A DNA stretch of 64,000 bases, taken from the NCBI RefSeq assembly GCF_902499335.1, contig NZ_CABVQK010000005.1:124001-188000 (forward strand), in the 5' to 3' direction. The first letter of the stretch is position 1. Each line of letters begins with the position of its first letter. The stretch is from Burkholderia lata. Lineage in GTDB: Bacteria > Pseudomonadota > Gammaproteobacteria > Burkholderiales > Burkholderiaceae. The translations under genes were made by a program, and so were the position numbers. Positions 44,665-53,881 of this stretch are shown piece by piece. The notes below the pieces were generated by a model. It was not told the DNA's origin and did not search any database. It worked only from the letters and a program-made list of their open reading frames with translations.

Positions 44665-45020
44665 ATTGATTGAAATTCCCCGAAATACGACAGCAGGCCT
44701 TCCGTCATCAACGCTCCATCGTGTTGCGATGTAAGGAACTCACCGCACACGTCGAGCGTCATCGTACGCAGAAGCTGTGTCAGTAAACCGCGTGGGCATT
44801 TGCTGATTTCGACACGGAATGGCGGGCCTTTCCGATTGTTCTGAAGACTTCCGGCCCCGATGCCCTGAGGGCAATCGTAGGCTTACTGTCGGGCGATGGC
44901 ATCTCCCAAAGTGGGGATGTCGGAGGATATGGGTGGGGCGGGTTTTTCCGGAAGTTTCAGGGAGTCGGGAGTAGCGCGGAAGGCATGTGATTGCCGGCTG
45001 GCGACAAACTCACGATCGGC
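44665..45020. other. Intergenic region without recognisable genes
   Basis: About 350 bp between the small hypothetical gene and the ankyrin remnant. Only short, arginine- and serine-rich frames occur on both strands. I see no RNA hairpin followed by a T-run. Confidence 0.4.
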
Positions 45021-45341
45021 TTACGACTTGAACGGCAGGCAACCGATGTACTGCTGCCGGGTACGCGGAAGGCAACGATTTTCAGCGCGCACCGGGGTAG
45101 TGCATAGCCAAACGCGACGATTGCAGGCTCGAACGTGCAGCGCCGTGTTGCCGTACGCGTCGGCCACGGCAGCGTCCGCGCCTTGCTCGATGAGCCAGCG
45201 CGCATTCACATCTCAGGTATTGAAGATCGCCCGAAGGTTCGCGAGATCCTCATCGGCGAGCAACCTGTCGAAATCCTTCGGCGGCAGTCTATATTTTCCT
45301 TCGCCATTGTGGGCGCCTGCTGTCACTGGCTGGCGTGTCAT
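45021..45341 (-). pseudogene. Ankyrin-repeat protein remnant, interrupted by a stop codon
   Basis: On the minus strand a frame starts at ATG 45341 (MTRQPVTAGAHNGEGKYRLP, then KDFDRLLADEDLANLRAIFN) and meets TGA at 45213-45215. The same frame goes on directly as DVNARWLIEQGADAAVADAY, then GNTALHV, a clear ankyrin repeat, before losing similarity near 45100. So one gene is broken by a nonsense codon and its 3' end is decayed. A functional relative would continue with more ankyrin repeats. Confidence 0.65.
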
Positions 45342-45400
45342 GCGTCGGATACCTGAATGATTCGCGAAACGACACACCCGCAAGAGATGGCCCGCCGGAA

Positions 45401-45889
45401 TCAGATACCGACTTCGCCGCGCTTCAACCCGAAAATGAAATCCGCTTCCACCGACGCGCCTTTAGGCAATTGCAGCACACCGACCGACGAACGCGTATGA
45501 ACGCCTGCGTCGCCAAGCACCGCATACAAAACGTCGGATGCGCCATCGGCGACTTCGCTTTGCATCGAGAAGCCGGGCGCACTTCGCACATACACGGTGA
45601 TGCGCGGCACCGTCGCTATCGCATCGAGCGTGCCGCAGTGCTTTTTGATCAGCGAGAGCGCACGCAGCGCCGATACGCCGGCGGCCCGGCGAGCTTCATC
45701 GAGCGAAACGGATTCCCCCACTACGCCCACGAAATGCACCACTTCGCCGATCCGCGGAATCTGGCCGGCAATGTACGCCGTGTTCCCGTCGACCAGAACC
45801 GGCGTGTACTTTCCGCCGATCCTGATTTCCTCGTCCGGATTGAAGCCGAATTCGGCCGCGACCTGGCTGAGCTTATTGTCTCTGTTCAT
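45401..45889 (-). CDS. RidA/YjgF-family protein
   Basis: A 162-residue protein of the RidA superfamily, trimers that hydrolyse reactive enamine/imine intermediates or act on related substrates. It is longer than RidA (about 130) and belongs to the YjgH/Rid2-7-like groups: GKYTPVLVDGNTAYIAGQIP near the start and GDAGVHTRSSVGVLQLPKGA, then SVEADFIFGL at the end. The canonical arginine position reads TRSSVGV. It is monocistronic between the ankyrin remnant and the hns gene. Confidence 0.88.
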   Translation of the reverse strand: MNRDNKLSQVAAEFGFNPDEEIRIGGKYTPVLVDGNTAYIAGQIPRIGEVVHFVGVVGESVSLDEARRAAGVSALRALSLIKKHCGTLDAIATVPRITVYVRSAPGFSMQSEVADGASDVLYAVLGDAGVHTRSSVGVLQLPKGASVEADFIFGLKRGEVGI

Positions 45890-46171
45890 TAGTGAATTCC
45901 CCGATACTTCAGAAAAATGTAAAGAATAATTAAATCTCGATTGCTTGTCTCGAGAAAAAACGACATGCCGCGAGCGGTCAAAATGACGTGCCGCCGCCGT
46001 TAAGACTTTCCGGGTAATCCTCTACGTTTTCTCAAACATGACACACTTCTCAGGTGTTCGAAGCAGTCCTGCATAGCCGAATGGATGATAAAAGGCGTAG
46101 TCGAAGAGAATTTCCTAAAAATTTCCCGCTGAAACCGCTATCATGTGGGTACTCAACCTGAAGAGTGATAC

Positions 46172-46471
46172 ATGGCAACGTACAAGGAACTGAAAGCCCA
46201 AATGGAGGCTTTGGCCGAAAAAGCCGAAGCTGCACGTGCCGCGGAATTCCAGGCTATCGTCGACGACATCCGCACCAAGGTTGCGGAATTCGGCATTACC
46301 GAAAAGGATATTTTCGGTTCGCGCCGTGGTCGACCGGCCAAGCAAGCGGCCGCCCCCGTGCAGGCCAAGTATCGCGACCCGAAGACCGGGGCAACCTGGT
46401 CGGGCCGCGGTCGCGCGCCCGCATGGATCAAGGACGCGAAGAATCGCAATCGATTCCTGATCCAGGAATAA
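46172..46471 (+). CDS. H-NS-family nucleoid protein
   Basis: A 99-residue H-NS/StpA-like protein: an N-terminal coiled-coil dimerisation segment (residues 1-45), a basic linker with GRRGRPAKQ-type sequence like an AT hook, and the DNA-binding C-terminal motif YRDPKTGATWSGRGRAPAWI. Such proteins silence AT-rich acquired DNA, and the AT-rich stretches in this window (such as 6360-6800) are natural targets. It is one of several hns paralogues normally present in Burkholderia, probably replicon-specific. Confidence 0.93.
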   Translation: MATYKELKAQMEALAEKAEAARAAEFQAIVDDIRTKVAEFGITEKDIFGSRRGRPAKQAAAPVQAKYRDPKTGATWSGRGRAPAWIKDAKNRNRFLIQE

Positions 46472-46577
46472 GATTCTCGACGCGTAGCGGCGTGCGGTTT
46501 AGCGCGCCGCCCGGCTATTTGGGCATCGATACCGGCGGTATTCAAAGACCGTTCCGGTTGATGAAGCTTTGTCTCAA

Positions 46578-46607
46578 TCGGCGCGTGGCGTGCATGCTAC
46601 GCGCCGA
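46578..46607. terminator. Hairpin after the hns-like gene
   Basis: TCGGCGCGT (46578-46586) pairs with ACGCGCCGA (46599-46607), with partial pairing further in. It lies about 100 bp after the hns-like stop and 30 bp before the convergent cupin gene's end. There is no strong T-tract, so this is a probable but not certain terminator. Confidence 0.45.
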
Positions 46608-46639
46608 ATCGTATTTCGCCCCGCCCAATATTTCCTGAC

Positions 46640-46972
46640 TCAACGTTCGTAATAGATCGCAAGCCAGACGGATTGCGTTTCTTCGTGCGTCCACGCGACG
46701 CGATGGCGGCAATGCGGCTCGATCAGCACGTAGTCGCCCGGGTGCATTTCATGGCGCGTCGGGCCTTCTTCGAATTCGAGTACGGCTGCCCCCGACAGCA
46801 GCACGACCCATTCGGCGCGCGAGTCGTCATACCAAAAGCCGTCGGGGCTCGTGTGGCCCATCGATATGATTCTCTCGACGTTCAGGCGCTGGCCTGTGAC
46901 GAGGAGGTCGATTTGCTCGTCGTCGCGACGCTGGCCTTCGGTGGTGAACAGGTTGCCGGTTTGAAGTTGCAT
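46640..46972 (-). CDS. Cupin-domain protein
   Basis: A 110-residue single-cupin protein with motif 1 (DDSRAEWVVLLSGAAVLEFE) and motif 2 (MHPGDYVLIEPHCRHRVAWT), supplying metal-binding histidines. Homologues are often annotated as cupin-domain phosphoribosylaminoimidazole-like or simply unknown. The ATG at 46972 has GAGGCG upstream; a longer frame lacks support. Cytoplasmic, monocistronic. The reaction is unknown. Confidence 0.82.
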   Translation of the reverse strand: MQLQTGNLFTTEGQRRDDEQIDLLVTGQRLNVERIISMGHTSPDGFWYDDSRAEWVVLLSGAAVLEFEEGPTRHEMHPGDYVLIEPHCRHRVAWTHEETQSVWLAIYYER

Positions 46973-47207
46973 GGATCGCCTCGTCGGTAATATTCGGGGA
47001 GCTGCGGGCAGGCTTGAAGGTGGCGGGGAATGTTCACTGTAGTCCAGTGGCCGCCAATACGGCGCCCTTGTTTCGCTGCGAAGGACGCGGCGGAACACGT
47101 CGATCCGTAGTCGACCGAGGCCGGCGTAACGTGCCGAATCCCGGCGAAATCGCGTCAAGCCCCTGCAAACGTGTCGCCGATTCCATAACCAGCGTAACGA
47201 CTCGCCA

Positions 47208-47816
47208 TTACAACGCCTGCGCCCATTCGTTGCCGGGGTGGAGAACGTCGAGACAGCCTTTCAGCCACGCTCGTTCGGCAGCCGGCAGTTTCGGCAATGC
47301 GCTGTCGAAATCCTGTTGATCTTTCGGGCGCCGGTCTCGAGCCTTGAACAGCAGTACGGCAGATGGGTTCAGATAGGGAATGCCGCTGGCTGTCTTCAAC
47401 ACCATTTCGGCGCGCGGTCGCTTGAACGACGGCTCTCTCTTGTACGCCCACGATTCAACCGTTCCCGGTTCGATCATCATATCTATCCGCCAGCTTCCAT
47501 CCGCGCGGTCGAATCCCCAGAATTGCATGATCCCCGATGGGGCATCCTGATCTTCCGGCAGCTTTTCGACAACGCCGGCGTGCGCAGTGTAGAACTCCAG
47601 ATCACTGAACGCTCGGCGGAAGGATCCAAAGTCTTCTCGCAATATGGTGAATTCCAGATCGTCATGTTCACGCGTCTGGGCGCCGTGCCAAAGATCGAGG
47701 GCCCATCCGCCGACGACACACCAGGGCAAATGGACGGCGTTCAATCGTTGGGCGAGTTCGGCCGGGTGCCATGCTTTCCACGCATCCTGGTCGGGGACAG
47801 TCATTCGAGTATTCAT
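47208..47816 (-). CDS. Nucleotidyltransferase, aminoglycoside 2''-adenylyltransferase-like
   Basis: A 202-residue protein with the nucleotidyltransferase core VVGGWALDLWHGAQTREHDD (GG, then the paired acidic residues D-D), as in the ANT(2'')/LinB-like family. Later residues (SWRIDMMIEPG, PYLNPSAVLLFKARDRRPKD) also fit. Chromosomal members are usually uncharacterised, and resistance should not be assumed from this similarity. It is monocistronic. Confidence 0.78.
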   Translation of the reverse strand: MNTRMTVPDQDAWKAWHPAELAQRLNAVHLPWCVVGGWALDLWHGAQTREHDDLEFTILREDFGSFRRAFSDLEFYTAHAGVVEKLPEDQDAPSGIMQFWGFDRADGSWRIDMMIEPGTVESWAYKREPSFKRPRAEMVLKTASGIPYLNPSAVLLFKARDRRPKDQQDFDSALPKLPAAERAWLKGCLDVLHPGNEWAQAL

Positions 47817-48196
47817 CCTGTTGAAGCGACTTGTGTTGAAGAATGCTTACCGAGATCGCCAGCAAATGTCCCAATACATGGCCGCCTCGCAGCGACCCCG
47901 ATGCGCATGACGCGTTGCCAGCTGCCGTCGATCATCGTCAGTTTCGCATGCCTGGAGAGCGGCGACGCGGGTATCGCACAAGACGCAATCATTGACCCGC
48001 TGGCGGTTGATTCGCTTTCTATACTGTTTACGTTGCCGAATTATCAGGGCATGCGTGCATCAGCAACGCACACGTCCGACAAATCCCGGGGTAAACGAAA
48101 ACTGCACCTGCCGCAATCAATTGTGGCCGGCCGGTGATGTTCGTCCCGTGCATGGACGGCGGAACGTGGATGGGCTCCTTAACCATCGGAGGCAAT
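47817..48196. other. Intergenic region before the GYD-domain gene
   Basis: About 380 bp. It contains no convincing gene. The final bases carry the GGAGG box of the next gene. The region may include promoters for both flanking genes, which are divergent. Confidence 0.4.
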
Positions 48197-48490
48197 ATGG
48201 CGACATACATTGTGTTGATGAATTGGACTGAACAAGGCGCGCGATCCGTGAAAGACACGGTCCAGCGAGCGAAAGCGTTTCAGGAAGGAGCACAAGCGAT
48301 GGGCGTCACCGTCGCCTCGCTCAAATGGACACTCGGGCCTTACGATATCGTCGCGACACTCGATGCGCCCGACGACGAAACCACGACGCGGCTGGGACTG
48401 ATGCTGGCGCAGATGGGCAATGTTCGAACCGTCAGTATGCGTGCTTTCGGCGAAGCGGAAATGGAGAGGATCGTCGGCGGCATGAAGTGA
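48197..48490 (+). CDS. GYD-domain protein
   Basis: A 97-residue GYD-family protein (ATYIVLMNWTEQGARSVKDT, LGPYDIVATLDAPDDETT, NVRTVSMRAF), a small ferredoxin-like alpha/beta fold of unknown function common in Proteobacteria. GGAGG lies five bases before the ATG at 48197, which is preferred to an upstream in-frame ATG. Monocistronic. Confidence 0.88.
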   Translation: MATYIVLMNWTEQGARSVKDTVQRAKAFQEGAQAMGVTVASLKWTLGPYDIVATLDAPDDETTTRLGLMLAQMGNVRTVSMRAFGEAEMERIVGGMK

Positions 48491-49021
48491 AGCCTTGACG
48501 CGCGAGATGCAACAACCATCGACAGATGGTGAAACAGGCGTCCTGGAAGCCGGCTGGTTGCCTTCGCATCGTGGCGTCACGGGTATTGCTCACGAGCCAG
48601 GCGCATAGCGCAGACAAAAGCCAACGACGCGGGCGGCGAGTGTGTAGCGTGACGCCATTCTCGCGCGCCTCGAAATGAGCCGGGCGCCTGCGCCGTTGCG
48701 CTCTCGGCGGTTGATCCACGACCAGGAACGGTGACGCTTATCCGGGAAGGTTGTACATGAACGGGCAGCTTTCCTGCGCGACATCGATAACCGAATAATG
48801 GGTCGGTTAATGCCTGCTGCATAAAACGTGCCGCCGGGATGATGCTCATGCCCGTTGCGCGGCGGATGCCAGGACGCCCGACTCCGCGTGGCGAACCGAC
48901 AGCTGCGCCGCCAGAACGAGCGAAGTCTCGGCGACGACATACCGGTCAACGCCCCGCGCGGCAGCCGATCCGCGCCGCCTGCGCCACGCATGAACGTGCC
49001 GCGACGCACCCCGCGACCGAT
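48491..49021. other. Intergenic region, no gene seen
   Basis: About 530 bp between convergent genes. The frames present are arginine-rich and lack ribosome sites. No terminator-like hairpin with a T-run was found by eye. Confidence 0.4.
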
Positions 49022-51535
49022 TCACTCGGTCAGCAATTCAACACCGCGGCGCGACGAGATCTCGACCAGCTGTTCGGCGGGCTGCGGCCGCGCGAACAGG
49101 AAACCCTGCACCTGGTGGCAGCCGATCTCCTGCAGGAAAGCCAGCTGCTTTTCCGTCTCGACGCCCTCCATCACGACATCGAGCCCCAGCGCACGCCCCA
49201 TCGCCACGATCGCGCGCACGATCGCGTCGTCCGTGCTGCCCGAACCGCAGTCCGTGAGGAACGATCGATCAATCTTCAGCGTATCGACGGGTAGATCCTT
49301 CAGATACACCAGCGACGAATAGCCGGTACCGAAATCGTCGATCGCCAGGCTGATCCCCCGCGTCGCCAGTTCGCGCAGCAGGATGCCGATTTCCTCACGC
49401 GTGTTCATCGCCATGCTTTCGAGCAGCTCGAGCTGCAGGCATTCGGCCGGCAATGCGGTTTCGCTGAGGATGGTCGTCAGGTCGCTCAGGAAATGGTCGG
49501 TAAAGCATTGCCGTGCCGACACGTTCACCGACACACGCCCGAACTCGAAGCCCTCGTCGAGCCAGCGGCGCGCCTGCCGGCAGGCTTCGCGCAGCACCCA
49601 CCGTCCGATCGGGACGATCAGCGCGGATCGCTCCGCCAGCCCGATGAAGTCGCCCGGCGGCACCAGGCCCTTGCGCGGATGTAACCAGCGCAGCAGCGCC
49701 TCCACACCGACGATCCGCCCGCTAGCCAGATCGTATTGCGGCTGGTAGAACAGGCGGAATTCGTTCTGCTCGAGCGCGCGGTGCAGCTCGCCGAGTGTCT
49801 CCAGCTGCTCCATCGCCGACGACGTCATCTTGCTCTCGAAGAACTGGAACACATTCCTGCCGCGGCTCTTCGCGCCGTACATCGCCTGGTCCGCGAGCAG
49901 GATCAAGTGCTCCGCCTCGGTGCCGTCGTCCGGATAGATGCTGATGCCGATGCTCGGCGTCACGAAGATCTCGCGGCCACCGATATCGATCGCCCGCCCC
50001 ACTTCGTCCAGCAGCTTGCGTGCCACTCGCCCGACGTCGCGGACATCGTCGAACTCCTCGAGCACGAGCGCGAATTCGTCGCCGCCCATGCGCGCCACCG
50101 TATCGTTCGCGCGCACTTTCGCGACGATGCGGGCCGCGACCATCTTCAGCACCTCGTCGCCGGCGTTGTGGCCGAGCGTGTCGTTGACCAGCTTGAAGCG
50201 GTCGAGATCGAGGTACATCACCGCGACCTTGCGGCCGAGCCGCTTCGCGTGAACGATCGCGTGCGAGAGCCGCTCCTCGAACAGCGCCCGGTTCGCGAGA
50301 TCGGTGAGCACGTCGTGCGTGGCGAGATAGCCCAGCCGCTCCTCCGCCTGGCGCCGCTGCGTGATGTCGGAGAAGATCGCCGCATAGTGCGAGATCTCGC
50401 CGTCGTTGTCGCGAATGCTGGTGATCGTCAGGTATTCGAGAAACAGCTCGCCGGTCTTGCGGCGATTCCAGATTTCGCCCTGCCAGTGGCCATCGGTCGT
50501 CAGCGAATGCCACAGCTGCTTGTAGAAATCAGGCGTCTGGCGCCCGGAACTCAGCAGGCCCGGATCGCGCCCGATCACTTCGTCCTCGGTGTACCCGGTC
50601 AGGCGCGTGAAGGCCTGGTTGACGCGCTCGATCTTCGCGTGCCGGTTGGTCACCATGATGCCTTCGAGCGCCGATTCGAACACCCGATCCGCCATGCGCA
50701 GGTTGAAGCGCGCGAGACCCAGCGCTTCGTCGCGCTCGCGCAACGCGCTGCGCAGCTCGTTCGCGTATTCGTGCTCGATGCTCTGCAGCACGTCCGCGAA
50801 ACAGAGCAGCCCGGTCAGCCTGCCCGCCTCGTCCTGGATGCCGACGTGCCGCATATTGTGCTCGGTCATGAAGCGCTGCGCCGCATACAGGCTCTGCTTC
50901 GCGGTCAGCATCTGCAGCGGCTTGCTCGCGTACGCCCCGACCGCGCCTTGGGCCCCGCCGTCCGCCAGGAGCCGGACGATGTCCCGTTCGGTCAGGATGC
51001 CGTGCTCGCCGTCGTCGTAGCCGACGAGGATCGCATCGAGTCGTTGCGCGCGCATCCGCGCGATGACCTCGTGCAGCGTGACCTGCTCGGGCACCACAAC
51101 GGGCGGATGAACGCGGATCGATTCGATCGGCTTCAGGTGCAGGAAGAATTCCGGCCCCTGGTTCACGACGACGTCGGTCTGCGTCAGTACGCCGATCGCG
51201 GCGCCATCGCGGACCACCACGAAGTGCCGCACGCCCGACTGCTTGAACTTCATCGCGGCTTCGCCCAGCGGCGTATTGGCGTCGAGAGTCAGCACCGGAC
51301 GGCTCATCACCTCGCTGACGGGTCGATCGAGCCCGTGCGGATCGTCGCCGGCCGACAGGGCGTCATGCTCGGTCCAGATCCCGACGACCTGTTCATCCTC
51401 CATCACGACGATCGAGCTGCAACGCTCGGTGAACATGCATCGCGCGACCTCCCGCACCGGCGTGGCAGGCGCGCAGGACAGAATCTGACGCGCCACGAGG
51501 CGCGCAATCGGAACATCGTAGCTGCTCGGATACAT
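49022..51535 (-). CDS. CBS-PAS-GGDEF-EAL cyclic-di-GMP protein
   Basis: An 837-residue cytoplasmic multi-domain protein. Four CBS motifs (about residues 10-270, in two pairs) can bind adenosine nucleotides. A PAS domain follows (NRHAKIERVNQAFTRLTGYT, about 295-400), then a GGDEF domain with the intact MGGDEF motif, and an EAL domain with VGVEALLRW, ending at residue 837 after DDFGTGYSS and FLFARPQPAE. Both active sites look intact, so it may make or degrade c-di-GMP, gated by nucleotide and PAS signals. c-di-GMP controls biofilm, relevant to afc phenotypes nearby. Confidence 0.92.
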   Translation of the reverse strand: MYPSSYDVPIARLVARQILSCAPATPVREVARCMFTERCSSIVVMEDEQVVGIWTEHDALSAGDDPHGLDRPVSEVMSRPVLTLDANTPLGEAAMKFKQSGVRHFVVVRDGAAIGVLTQTDVVVNQGPEFFLHLKPIESIRVHPPVVVPEQVTLHEVIARMRAQRLDAILVGYDDGEHGILTERDIVRLLADGGAQGAVGAYASKPLQMLTAKQSLYAAQRFMTEHNMRHVGIQDEAGRLTGLLCFADVLQSIEHEYANELRSALRERDEALGLARFNLRMADRVFESALEGIMVTNRHAKIERVNQAFTRLTGYTEDEVIGRDPGLLSSGRQTPDFYKQLWHSLTTDGHWQGEIWNRRKTGELFLEYLTITSIRDNDGEISHYAAIFSDITQRRQAEERLGYLATHDVLTDLANRALFEERLSHAIVHAKRLGRKVAVMYLDLDRFKLVNDTLGHNAGDEVLKMVAARIVAKVRANDTVARMGGDEFALVLEEFDDVRDVGRVARKLLDEVGRAIDIGGREIFVTPSIGISIYPDDGTEAEHLILLADQAMYGAKSRGRNVFQFFESKMTSSAMEQLETLGELHRALEQNEFRLFYQPQYDLASGRIVGVEALLRWLHPRKGLVPPGDFIGLAERSALIVPIGRWVLREACRQARRWLDEGFEFGRVSVNVSARQCFTDHFLSDLTTILSETALPAECLQLELLESMAMNTREEIGILLRELATRGISLAIDDFGTGYSSLVYLKDLPVDTLKIDRSFLTDCGSGSTDDAIVRAIVAMGRALGLDVVMEGVETEKQLAFLQEIGCHQVQGFLFARPQPAEQLVEISSRRGVELLTE

Positions 51536-52288
51536 TCTCTAACCAAGACGAAAAAGCCTCGCCGGCGCACTTCGATGCGGCAACCTGCGGGCTCGCCCGC
51601 GACAAGCACGGTGCGATCTCACTTACCTCGGATGGTTGCGTACTCATCGAATTCGCAAACGGGGAATTGACCCATCGTTTGAGGCGTCGCGGCGGCGAGC
51701 GCGGCACATTGGCCGCGATGCCGCATTTGACGATCCCTTGCCCGGCGGGTCCACACGCCGGAGCACTGCCCTCGCAGGGGCAGCCGCCCTGAGTTAACGA
51801 CAGATTTGGACAAGAGTTGAGTGCTGTGGCGATATTCGGGCTGCGCGCCGGCGAGGTGAGCGGCTGCGGGCCGCGTGACATATCGACGCGCCTGCGACGT
51901 CGCCGCCCCACCCAACTGCTGTGCTCTACGTGGGCGGCAAGACATGTCACCGTGTTCGGACCTGCGTGATATACCCAGGCGATTCCGCTCGCGGAAGGGT
52001 GGGCGCCGTGACGGAAAGCGACCGTTGCCATGTCTGTCGAACAACGGTGACGGCCGTACCGGAACAGGCCGCACCCCATACGTGGCGAGTATTGCGGCCG
52101 GTGCAACACCGCCAAGGACACCCCATACCTTTCAAGACATATCGATCGCCTTCCACACGAAAAGAATGGCGACCGATCCGTACCGCGGGAATAAAACCAT
52201 GCGGGCTCCGGTATATCGGGGCATCACGCCGCGCTCACCACGCCGAACGAGCCGGTGCACTACGCCCAACCGAAACGGAGAGACCGCA
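51536..52288. other. Intergenic region between the GGDEF-EAL and cytochrome b561 genes
   Basis: About 750 bp. It must hold the divergent promoters for both genes. Frames found here are compositionally poor and give no recognisable domain. GGAGAGACC before 52289 is the ribosome site of the cytochrome gene. Confidence 0.4.
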
Positions 52289-52828
52289 ATGTCACGCCCT
52301 GACCACGTCGCCTACACACGCTTCGCGATCGCCATGCACTGGTCGATCGCAATCTTGATCCTGTCGAACCTGTTGATCGGGATCTACATGGATACATTTC
52401 CGCACAACTCGTCTCAGTTCAACAGCATCCTGTTCTATCACGCGTCGATCGGCAGTCTGATCTTCATGCTGACCGTGCCACGCCTCGCGTGGCGTGCGAC
52501 GCATACACCGCCGCCGCTGCCGGCCAGCGTTCCGTCGTGGCAGGCGCGGATCGCCGGCGCACTGCACGGCGTGCTTTACCTGCTGCTGTTTCTCGTACCG
52601 CTGACCGGCTACGTGCACCGCCTCGCCGGCGCCCATCCGGTCAGTTTCTTCGGAATCGCGGAATTGCCGGTGTTTGTCGGCCGCGACGAACCGTTGCGAC
52701 TCCTGACCGATACGCTGCATCGCGCGCTGGTGCTGACGCTTGGCTTGCTGCTGGTCATGCACGTCGCGGCCGGGCTGAAGCACAAGTTCGTCGATCGAGA
52801 CGGTGTCGCGGAGCGGATGGGGATCTGA
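52289..52828 (+). CDS. Cytochrome b561 family protein
   Basis: A 179-residue membrane protein with four helices. Haem-ligand histidines can be placed in FAIAMHWSIAILI, LFYHASIGSLIFM, AGALHGVLYLLLF and LLLVMHVAAGLKHKF. Such proteins carry electrons from quinol to periplasmic acceptors. GGAGAGACC precedes the ATG at 52289. It is monocistronic. Confidence 0.9.
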   Translation: MSRPDHVAYTRFAIAMHWSIAILILSNLLIGIYMDTFPHNSSQFNSILFYHASIGSLIFMLTVPRLAWRATHTPPPLPASVPSWQARIAGALHGVLYLLLFLVPLTGYVHRLAGAHPVSFFGIAELPVFVGRDEPLRLLTDTLHRALVLTLGLLLVMHVAAGLKHKFVDRDGVAERMGI

Positions 52829-52984
52829 GCGCGACGCGGTGGATGACTCGAGGCTGTACTGTGGATTGCCCGCACGGGTAATCCGTGGCGTGATTTGCCA
52901 GGAGAATTTGGCAGCTGGAACAGCGTGTACAGGCGATTCGCTTGATGGTCCCAAGCCGGCATCTGGCATGGCGTTTTTGCTACG

Positions 52985-53140
52985 TTGACGGGAGGTGCTG
53001 ACTTCGATGAGATCTTCATAGACGGCACCATCGTGCACGCGCACCAGCACGCCGCAGGCGCGCCGAAAAAAGGAAGATCAAGCTCTTGGACGTTCTCGCG
53101 GCGGGCTCAGCACGAAGATTCATGCGCCGTCGCATTAACT
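52985..53140 (+). mobile_element. IS5-family transposase remnant
   Basis: FDEIFIDGTIVHAHQHAAGA in one frame, then GLSTKIHA in another (GGGCTCAGCACGAAGATTC region, about 53105-53130), are two parts of an IS5-group transposase separated by a frameshift. Both ends are missing: only about 150 bp resemble the element and no terminal repeats are seen. A scar of past insertion, inactive. Confidence 0.65.
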
Positions 53141-53180
53141 GCTTCGCTCATCTGGCTCGCCCGAGATGATCAAGCAGACT

Positions 53181-53762
53181 TTAGCGAGACTGAAGCCAGT
53201 CCAGAAATTCAGAGGCAACGTCGGGCGTAAGTTCTAATGCGGCCTCGGCAACCGTACCGAAGCCTTTTGCGGAGGCAATAGCAGCCAGTGCGCAAACCAG
53301 AAATCCATCATCCCAGTCTTTGTCAGATGCGAATGCCACCAGGCGGGGAAGCGCCGCCAGTGCGCCGAAGTAATCAGCACGCAAGTCTTCTGGTACTTCG
53401 ATGCCCTTCCGCTGACGCCATGCCTCGACAACAGCAGGAAACTGGAAATACGGCCACGTGGCGCTCGCTGGTGCTCCAGACAAAACACGTATCACATGAG
53501 GGACAGCTGCAAACGAAGCAGAGAAAACATCACCCTGATGTGCCAAAGAACTCCAGAGTGAGAACCACGGTTCTTCGTCATACTCTAACCCCGGTGGCAG
53601 TGCCTCCAGCCTTCCTAAAAGCACCGGAATGTCATCAGCCTTTCCATACGCATGGTCAAGCTCTGCCCAGCGGGGGCTATCAAGCGAGAGACATCGAATG
53701 GAAGGAGCGCTGGTCACAGTTGGATATCCGGTTGTCGCGGCACCAAAGGATACTCCACGCAT
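53181..53762 (-). CDS. Hypothetical protein, helical, possibly acquired
   Basis: A 193-residue cytoplasmic protein I do not recognise. The composition is normal for a coding gene, with alternating helices (WAELDHAYGKADDIPVLLGR, FSASFAAVPHVIRVLSGAPA) like short HEAT-type repeats. Its base composition is lower in GC than the neighbours and it lies beside the IS5 remnant, both suggesting horizontal arrival. The ribosome site is weak. Possibilities include an immunity or helper protein; no evidence decides. Confidence 0.68.
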   Translation of the reverse strand: MRGVSFGAATTGYPTVTSAPSIRCLSLDSPRWAELDHAYGKADDIPVLLGRLEALPPGLEYDEEPWFSLWSSLAHQGDVFSASFAAVPHVIRVLSGAPASATWPYFQFPAVVEAWRQRKGIEVPEDLRADYFGALAALPRLVAFASDKDWDDGFLVCALAAIASAKGFGTVAEAALELTPDVASEFLDWLQSR

Positions 53763-53881
53763 TGTGTCGGGGCGCGTTCAAGCCGTCTCTTGTGCTTTGC
53801 CCGGAGATTGTCAACAAACCCTTGCAGCATGCTTCTTTGCCGGAGTAGTGCAGCCACTACTCCGGACTTCCGCGTCGGCGA

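Noticed and set aside
47208-47816. Acquired aminoglycoside resistance gene
   Set aside because: The nucleotidyltransferase core is similar, but there is no integron or cassette site, and such chromosomal homologues are common without resistance.
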